Assembly (NCBI GenBank): GCA_031629035.1
Contig: JAVLUG010000009.1
Coordinates: forward strand, 124,001-188,000
DNA length: 64,000 nt
Direction: 5' to 3'
DNA from: MVYY01 sp012517575
Lineage (GTDB): Bacteria > Bacteroidota > Bacteroidia > Bacteroidales > Paludibacteraceae
Shown here: one piece after another, positions 58,795 through 64,000 of the stretch
Layout of the letters: the number at the start of each line of letters is the position of its first letter
How positions within the stretch are numbered: position 1 is the stretch's first letter
Notes under the pieces: generated by a model
What the model was told of the DNA's origin: nothing
The model's input: only the letters and a program-made list of their open reading frames with translations
Database searches by the model: none
Position numbers and translations under genes: made by a program

Positions 58795-60465
58795 TTAAAA
58801 TAGTTTTGATGGCGTTTTATTGATGGCTACTCCGTAGATTTCTACTCCTTCAATGACAGGTTCAACATATCCTTTTGCCGGATTGTATCGCATTAACCCT
58901 GATTTGATGGCTGGATCACTTGAGCGATAACCGAAATAAACACAGCCATCTGTTTCGTCCAATGCCAATTGACAGATACCAATGAATTCACCCGATGAGC
59001 CTTCTCCTTTTCCGGCTTCCACCACCGGCTGAAGCATTTTTCCATTTGCCAGCCGGCAACGGTAGGGTGTTAAATCCTGAAATGTTTTGATGGCATTTAA
59101 CTGCTCTAAGGTGCATCGGTAAAGTCCTCCATAACCCTGATCGAATATGGAAAAATAGATTACATTATTTTTACTGTCCCAAACAAATGATTTTGGGCTC
59201 ATCCCATCCAAAGCAACTCCGGCAGTTGGCGGCGTCCCATTGCCTGTTATAGGTTCCTTAAGAATATCGCTTTCCAAAAATCTAAAAATTCCATTTCCAT
59301 TAAAAGTTTTGCACCAGTACCACACATTGTTGATTTTTCCAAAACAAGCATTCATGGCACCATAACTTAATCCTTTTCCATAGTATCCCAATGTGGCATT
59401 CTGAACATAATATGGAAATTCGCTACGCGAAAATGATTTGTTACGTTCGCTTAGAGAAATGTTGGCAAATCCGGTATTTCTGTCGGAAAAATACAATTTT
59501 CCCGATTCGATATATCCATAAAATGGATCGTCGAAAGCTGCACCACTGTTGGTTAACATAGTTTCTACCTTACTTCCGCTTTTAGACATGACCGTAATTC
59601 GTCCATCGCCCAAGTTGCCATCGATATCGTTAATGTATGTAAATTGCTTTCCGCAATCAAGGATGTACAGAGAAGTGTCATTAAATATTATGTTTAATGG
59701 ATGTTGTCCTGATTTTACGCCCATGTCGAAAGGATAAATTTTCATGCTTTCGGGAGTAGAAGAACTTAATTTTAACGCCATAATGTTGCCTGTTTTTACG
59801 GCATAGTAAAGAGTTGGAACGGCTCTATTAAAAGCAACCTGAACATTAATTGTACTTTCTTCGAGTTCGCGACCGCCTAATTTCACTTGCAAACGAACTG
59901 TTTGAGAACCCACATTGCTGAATTTAACTTTTCCGGGATCTTTGCCTGTAAAAGTTTCTCTGGTATTTCCATTTTCATCAAGCGTACCTTCGGGGAAAGT
60001 CCAAATGTATTCTTCTTGAAGACCTTCGGGATTGGGGAGTTCCACTTCAAAACTTACATAGGTAGTTTGAACTTCGCACATTCCTCCTTCTATAGGTTTT
60101 AATTTCATAATGGGACGGATATCACTGATAAATATCTTTTGAACCATGTATCCCTTGCCTTCTACAGTCAGTTTTACCTGATAGGTACCGGCTTGTGTAT
60201 ATTTATGCGTTACCGTTGTGCCTGTGGCATTTGTTCCATCGCCAAAATCCCATGTGCAGCCCGCAGTAGCAGAGGAAGTTTCAAATTTAATTTCCGCTCC
60301 TACATAATAATCCAACTGATAGGAATTATCATTCACTGAATAAGTAAATGTAACATCGGGTGAAGGCAAGTCCTCAATTGCCGGCATCTCGTCCTTGCAA
60401 CTACCAGTCAAAAAAACAAGTAAACCGAATATGCCCACGTATTTTATTATTTGTTTCGTTTTCAT
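58795..60465 (-). CDS. PKD-domain surface lipoprotein with propeller domain
   Basis: A 556-residue lipoprotein; the ATG at 60465 gives a direct lipobox (LTGSC, Cys23) and is preferred to an upstream ATG at 60540 that would add a non-signal extension. Residues after Cys (KDEMPAIED) are acidic, like lipoprotein export signals of Bacteroidetes surface proteins. A PKD domain (about 40-115: CTWDFGDGTNATGTTVTHKY) is followed by a second Ig-like domain and a propeller-like C-terminal region (about 210-550). It probably is the surface glycan-binding protein of the locus, comparable in position to SusE/F-type proteins. Confidence 0.8.
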   Translation of the reverse strand: MKTKQIIKYVGIFGLLVFLTGSCKDEMPAIEDLPSPDVTFTYSVNDNSYQLDYYVGAEIKFETSSATAGCTWDFGDGTNATGTTVTHKYTQAGTYQVKLTVEGKGYMVQKIFISDIRPIMKLKPIEGGMCEVQTTYVSFEVELPNPEGLQEEYIWTFPEGTLDENGNTRETFTGKDPGKVKFSNVGSQTVRLQVKLGGRELEESTINVQVAFNRAVPTLYYAVKTGNIMALKLSSSTPESMKIYPFDMGVKSGQHPLNIIFNDTSLYILDCGKQFTYINDIDGNLGDGRITVMSKSGSKVETMLTNSGAAFDDPFYGYIESGKLYFSDRNTGFANISLSERNKSFSRSEFPYYVQNATLGYYGKGLSYGAMNACFGKINNVWYWCKTFNGNGIFRFLESDILKEPITGNGTPPTAGVALDGMSPKSFVWDSKNNVIYFSIFDQGYGGLYRCTLEQLNAIKTFQDLTPYRCRLANGKMLQPVVEAGKGEGSSGEFIGICQLALDETDGCVYFGYRSSDPAIKSGLMRYNPAKGYVEPVIEGVEIYGVAINKTPSKLF

Positions 60466-60561
60466 AAGCGAATTTTTAATAGATTCATTAATAGTTATAA
60501 ACAACCAACAATTGAATGGATTGTATTTTTTGAAAGACATTTAACATACTATAAAATTAAG

Positions 60562-61419
60562 TTAGTTAAGCATTATTATCGATTTAGTTGATAATCCGGC
60601 AGTTCCTTTTCTGTCAACGGCTTTTATGAGAGCATTCAATTGATAATTACGCGAAAATTCGACATCATAATTGTTGTTGGAAGCATTATAAATTAAGTCG
60701 GCAAATGGAATTGTTTGGTAAATATCCCGTATTTCAGCAGGAATAACTTCATTGCCCTGAGAATCTTTCGGAAAATGATAGTCATAACTTCCGGAATTCT
60801 CATTAAAAGTGGAATCCAAATAGACCTTGAAATTTTCTACCAGATTCAGTCCCGAGTACATTTTTTGAAAATCGAGAGCTTTCATTTTTGTGTACAGACT
60901 GTCTTTGAAATGTTGCATAAATCCTTCGCCAAAATAATTTATCATTTTGGAACTGTCGAAAGTTACAGGCTTTATCCATGAAATTGAACTTAAAGTTGTA
61001 CTGGTAGGGAAAGTTGCATTAAAAGAATAAGCATGTAAAGAATCGTTCCAATAGCTTTCGCTGTGTGGATATTCCGAAATTTTTTGAGAAATACGTTTAT
61101 CGTCCGAAGTAGTTGATGTCAACTGAAAAGTAAAGGTTTGTGTCCATGGGCACGAAACTGTTTTGGATTGCTCTTCCTTTACGCTGTACCAAACTTCAAG
61201 ATGGTCAATGGGATCTTTCCCCGAAGTATAATACTGAACAAAAAACGGTACATCGCTACCTGCATTTACAGTACTGCTTCCTATTTCCCAATATACTTGC
61301 GGAGCCATTTCGCCAATAAATACGTTATCGTTTAAAGTGTCATTCTTTTCACAGGAAGACAGAAAAAAGCCCATGAATACTGACAACAGAATAGCTATTT
61401 TAAATTGTATGTTTTTCAT
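60562..61419 (-). CDS. Lipoprotein of the SusCD locus, family not recognised
   Basis: A 285-residue lipoprotein (lipobox LSSC, Cys23; next residues EKNDTLND). I recognise no family. A beta-rich N-terminal part (EMAPQVYWEIGSSTVNAGSDV, then FFVQYYTSGKD) resembles Ig-like DUF5017/5018 surface lipoproteins and binds nothing recognisable. It starts 24 bp before the end of susD and is certainly in the same operon. A SusE/F-like glycan-binding role is inferred from location only. Confidence 0.6.
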   Translation of the reverse strand: MKNIQFKIAILLSVFMGFFLSSCEKNDTLNDNVFIGEMAPQVYWEIGSSTVNAGSDVPFFVQYYTSGKDPIDHLEVWYSVKEEQSKTVSCPWTQTFTFQLTSTTSDDKRISQKISEYPHSESYWNDSLHAYSFNATFPTSTTLSSISWIKPVTFDSSKMINYFGEGFMQHFKDSLYTKMKALDFQKMYSGLNLVENFKVYLDSTFNENSGSYDYHFPKDSQGNEVIPAEIRDIYQTIPFADLIYNASNNNYDVEFSRNYQLNALIKAVDRKGTAGLSTKSIIMLN

Positions 61420-61443
61420 ACTCGTAATTTTTTAAGTTTAAAT

Positions 61444-63228
61444 TTATTTCCACTCTGTTTGATCTGCGACAGTAACCTTATCGTTGTTTTTGTATGCCCA
61501 AATCATTCTTTTTTTCAGCCAATCCGGATTTTTATAAGCGCCAAGTCTTTGTAATTCCTTGCGGTTATATTTTTCTTCTGTTTCAGGGTCATAATTCAAA
61601 CGGTTAACCCATGCATTGGGCGAGAATTTGGCATTGGTGCCGTAATTATCAGGTGTTGTCCAATAAGCCTCGTAGAGGTTGTAAGGTCTTGTCAATGAAA
61701 ATTCTACCTTGAAATTTTCCGGATTGACATTCCTCGTCCCATCATGACAAGTTGTGACTGTATAAACAAATTGACCATCATAAGCTATACCATTGGTTTT
61801 GCTGCTATAATTGTATCGGCGCATATCGGTCCATTGTTCGGGTTGGAGATACATGGCCACATATTTTTGTTGCATCAAATCGGCAATGGTAAAGGTGTTG
61901 GCACTGGGTAGTTTGATTGTAAAGAAACGATCGTAATAAGGTTTTGTAACCGTACTGGTAGGTAATACACCCAAGCGTTCCATATTGACATTTACGGCAT
62001 CAATTGTTGTCTGATAGGCTACATCTTTATCGCCTTTCCAATACTGGGCTTCAGCTTTTATAAACAAAAGTTCTTCACGTGACATAAGCATAATGTAACC
62101 ATTATTCCGTGTGTAGGGATTATGTCCTTCAGTGGCATATAAATCGGGGTAGAAAGTAATTTTCATGGTTGCCGGCATGCCAATGTTATTTTCAAGGTAA
62201 CGTAAAACTTTTACGTTATTATCATTTGTTCGTGGGCTCATTAATTCAACAGCGCGTGGGTCGAGAGCATAACCCGTAGAAGCTCTATGACTTGAGTAGC
62301 TTCCAAGAACGGCATAAGTGAAGAACTTGGAAGGAATAGCTTCCGAAAACAAATTTTGTCTTCCTTGCGGCCATCCAAGGTTCAAGGATGGTTGAGCCGG
62401 TCCCCACGGACAGTTCTTTTCGGCAGAGCCTCCATCATATCGATATATGGCATCAGTGTAGGAAGGGTCGTTTAATGCTGCATCCACTGCATCAATAATT
62501 TTCTGGCAGGTTTCTGGAGTATTTTCCCAATTGGGAAGTTTTCTGATAAGTATTCTTGCCTTTATGGCTTTTGTAAATGCTCTCCATTTTCCTAAATTGC
62601 CTTCAAACATTCGGTCCATGTGTTTGTCAATACGTTTGTTGCTTGGATTATTAATCCATTCATCGTTGTCATAAAGATTTATCAGTTCATCTGCTTCCTG
62701 CAACATCCATTCGTAAATAGAAGCCTGTGTATCGTATGAAGGAGAATTTGACAGGTAAACTTGTGAACGAGGCATATCGCCAAAAGCATCGGTGGTAAGC
62801 AAAGTAGAATGCAAAAGTAGGGTACGACCGATTAATACAAAATTTTTTGAATTAATTTCCTCTGCTGTCTCAATCATTCCTTTGGCGTTAACACCAATAT
62901 CGTAAAAATGTCTTCTCCATTGAGGATGACGGTTCATGGATAAAAACTCCCATCCGCTTTTGTATGCGTAAGACCCTGTTTGACTGCGTCCTGCAGTAGT
63001 CAGCGCTTGTGATAAATATACTCCGTATTCGGCATGGTCGTAACAAAGTTGAGATGCGTACAGCAAGACCATCGGCAATGATTGATCGGGCGTTACTTTC
63101 ACAGGTTTGTCTTTGCTTACGTTAACATCCAACCAGTCTTCACAACTGCTAAACAGGCTACTAATGGCAATAAGCAACATAAGTCCTGAAATTTTTAATA
63201 TGTTTCCTTTCTTAATTATGGTATTCAT
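61444..63228 (-). CDS. SusD/RagB-like outer-membrane nutrient-binding lipoprotein
   Basis: A 594-residue SusD-like lipoprotein (Cys29 in FSSCEDWLDV), the mobile lid of the SusC transporter at the cell surface. It resembles the SusD-like 2 group (PF12771): NVSKDKPVKVTPDQSLP, TTDAFGDMPRSQVYL, SIYEWMLQEADELINLYD and a C-terminal WVNRLNYDPETEEKYNR. TPR-like helices dominate. It lies 14 bp downstream of susC. The substrate cannot be read from sequence; the surrounding hydrolases suggest a cell-envelope glycan or muropeptide. Confidence 0.9.
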   Translation of the reverse strand: MNTIIKKGNILKISGLMLLIAISSLFSSCEDWLDVNVSKDKPVKVTPDQSLPMVLLYASQLCYDHAEYGVYLSQALTTAGRSQTGSYAYKSGWEFLSMNRHPQWRRHFYDIGVNAKGMIETAEEINSKNFVLIGRTLLLHSTLLTTDAFGDMPRSQVYLSNSPSYDTQASIYEWMLQEADELINLYDNDEWINNPSNKRIDKHMDRMFEGNLGKWRAFTKAIKARILIRKLPNWENTPETCQKIIDAVDAALNDPSYTDAIYRYDGGSAEKNCPWGPAQPSLNLGWPQGRQNLFSEAIPSKFFTYAVLGSYSSHRASTGYALDPRAVELMSPRTNDNNVKVLRYLENNIGMPATMKITFYPDLYATEGHNPYTRNNGYIMLMSREELLFIKAEAQYWKGDKDVAYQTTIDAVNVNMERLGVLPTSTVTKPYYDRFFTIKLPSANTFTIADLMQQKYVAMYLQPEQWTDMRRYNYSSKTNGIAYDGQFVYTVTTCHDGTRNVNPENFKVEFSLTRPYNLYEAYWTTPDNYGTNAKFSPNAWVNRLNYDPETEEKYNRKELQRLGAYKNPDWLKKRMIWAYKNNDKVTVADQTEWK

Positions 63229-63242
63229 TGTTGTATTGAGAT

Positions 63243-64000
63243 TTAAAAGTTGGCATTAATGGTAAAGTTGATTCCTCTGGTATTGGGGACAGGATAATTG
63301 TCTATTCCCATCGACCCCGTTCCTCCTTCGCTAGTAGAGGCATTGATTTGTGGATCGGAACCGGTATATTTTGTTAAAAGGAATAAATTGGTGCCCGTTA
63401 TCGAGCATTTGAGTCCATGAATGTAACGATTGTTTTTTAACTTGTTGGTAAAATCGTATCCCAGCGTAACATAACTCAAACGAATATAAGAACCATCTTC
63501 AATGAAATTTGAACTTACATTGTAATAATAATTTATAATTGTCTGATTGTCAAGAACAATTGGAGTTGTGTTCTTTATGTAAGAGCCATCAGTCTGTTCT
63601 ACAACTCCATCCCAAACTATCTGTCTGCCACGATAAAATTCAAGCATTTTGTGTTGTCCGCTCGACCACAGGCTTCGACCTGTTACATTCATTACATCGC
63701 CTCCTTTTCGTCCATCAACAAGAAAACTTAAAGTAATTCCTTTGTATTTCAAATTGCTGGTCAACCCCATCAAAAAATCGGGTTCACGATTTCCAATCAA
63801 CACACTTTTTGTAGGATTAATTTTAGGATAACCATCGGGGGTGCATATTATTTCTCCTTTTTCATTACGCAAATAGTCTTTTCCTGAAATAGCCGTGGTA
63901 GAACCATTCAGATAAGCAGTTGGAAAAATATCTCCGTATTGTGTTCCCTGCAATTCGACAATGTCTTCGGGAAGACTTAAAACCGTTCCGCGATTAAAGC
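63243..64000 (-). CDS. SusC/RagA TonB-linked outer-membrane transporter, C-terminal part
   Basis: The frame is open to the right edge, so only about 250 C-terminal residues of a protein of about 1000 are here. Typical SusC sequence is visible: PKINPTKSVLIGNREPDFLMGL, LSFLVDGRKGGDVMN, SSNFIEDGSYIRLSYVTLGYDF, and the end in a TonB-dependent barrel strand (RGINFTINANF). It transports the locus substrate across the outer membrane, with SusD as lid. It is the first gene of the locus within the window, so the promoter and any anti-sigma or hybrid two-component regulator lie to the right. Confidence 0.9.
   Translation of the reverse strand, partial: FNRGTVLSLPEDIVELQGTQYGDIFPTAYLNGSTTAISGKDYLRNEKGEIICTPDGYPKINPTKSVLIGNREPDFLMGLTSNLKYKGITLSFLVDGRKGGDVMNVTGRSLWSSGQHKMLEFYRGRQIVWDGVVEQTDGSYIKNTTPIVLDNQTIINYYYNVSSNFIEDGSYIRLSYVTLGYDFTNKLKNNRYIHGLKCSITGTNLFLLTKYTGSDPQINASTSEGGTGSMGIDNYPVPNTRGINFTINANF

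Overview
The window is chromosomal DNA of an AT-rich Bacteroidota, most likely a Bacteroidales of the Paludibacter/Dysgonomonas type. Supporting signs are SusC/SusD genes, several secreted proteins with type IX secretion (T9SS) C-terminal sorting domains, a sufBCD cluster without sufE/sufS beside it, Bacteroidetes-type -7 promoter elements (TAnnTTTG) and very weak Shine-Dalgarno sequences. The genus is inference.

Left part (1-19.3 kb), mostly housekeeping: the end of aroA; a galK-galM galactose pair; a patatin phospholipase fused to an outer-membrane barrel; the sufB-sufC-sufD Fe-S assembly operon; asd; a secreted lamin-tail protein; three tandem FKBP-related genes, the middle one without its isomerase domain; a ferritin-like/VIT1 iron exporter; a TPR lipoprotein; and an orphan radical SAM/SPASM enzyme.

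Second part (19.3-29.9 kb), accessory: a decayed transposase, then a minus-strand alpha-mannoside locus. It holds a GH125 exo-mannosidase, a GH92 alpha-mannosidase, the frameshifted tail of a DUF4965-type gene, a TIM-barrel glycosidase candidate and a membrane-spanning Kelch-SARP regulator that probably controls it. No SusC/D pair accompanies it. A 0.9 kb gap with palindromic and REP-like repeats follows.

Third part (29.9-48.3 kb): a 1963-residue alpha-2-macroglobulin without the thioester, a DHA2-type MFS exporter, a TonB-dependent receptor, tRNA-Ser(UGA), clpC, a second MFS protein with a large C-terminal insertion, pcm, a phosphoglucomutase/phosphomannomutase and a YhcC-like radical SAM protein.

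Right part (48.3-64 kb): one long minus-strand SusC/SusD locus running off the right edge. In transcription order it holds SusC, SusD, a lipoprotein, a PKD/propeller lipoprotein, a GHL10 glycosidase-like protein, a DUF4623-like protein, a NAGPA-type phosphodiester glycosidase, a PD40 propeller protein and an Amidase_3 protein. The three large secreted enzymes and the DUF4623-like protein end in T9SS-type sorting domains. The set of hydrolases suggests uptake of bacterial cell-envelope material (peptidoglycan with phosphodiester-linked sugars) rather than an ordinary plant polysaccharide. This is the most interesting system in the window.
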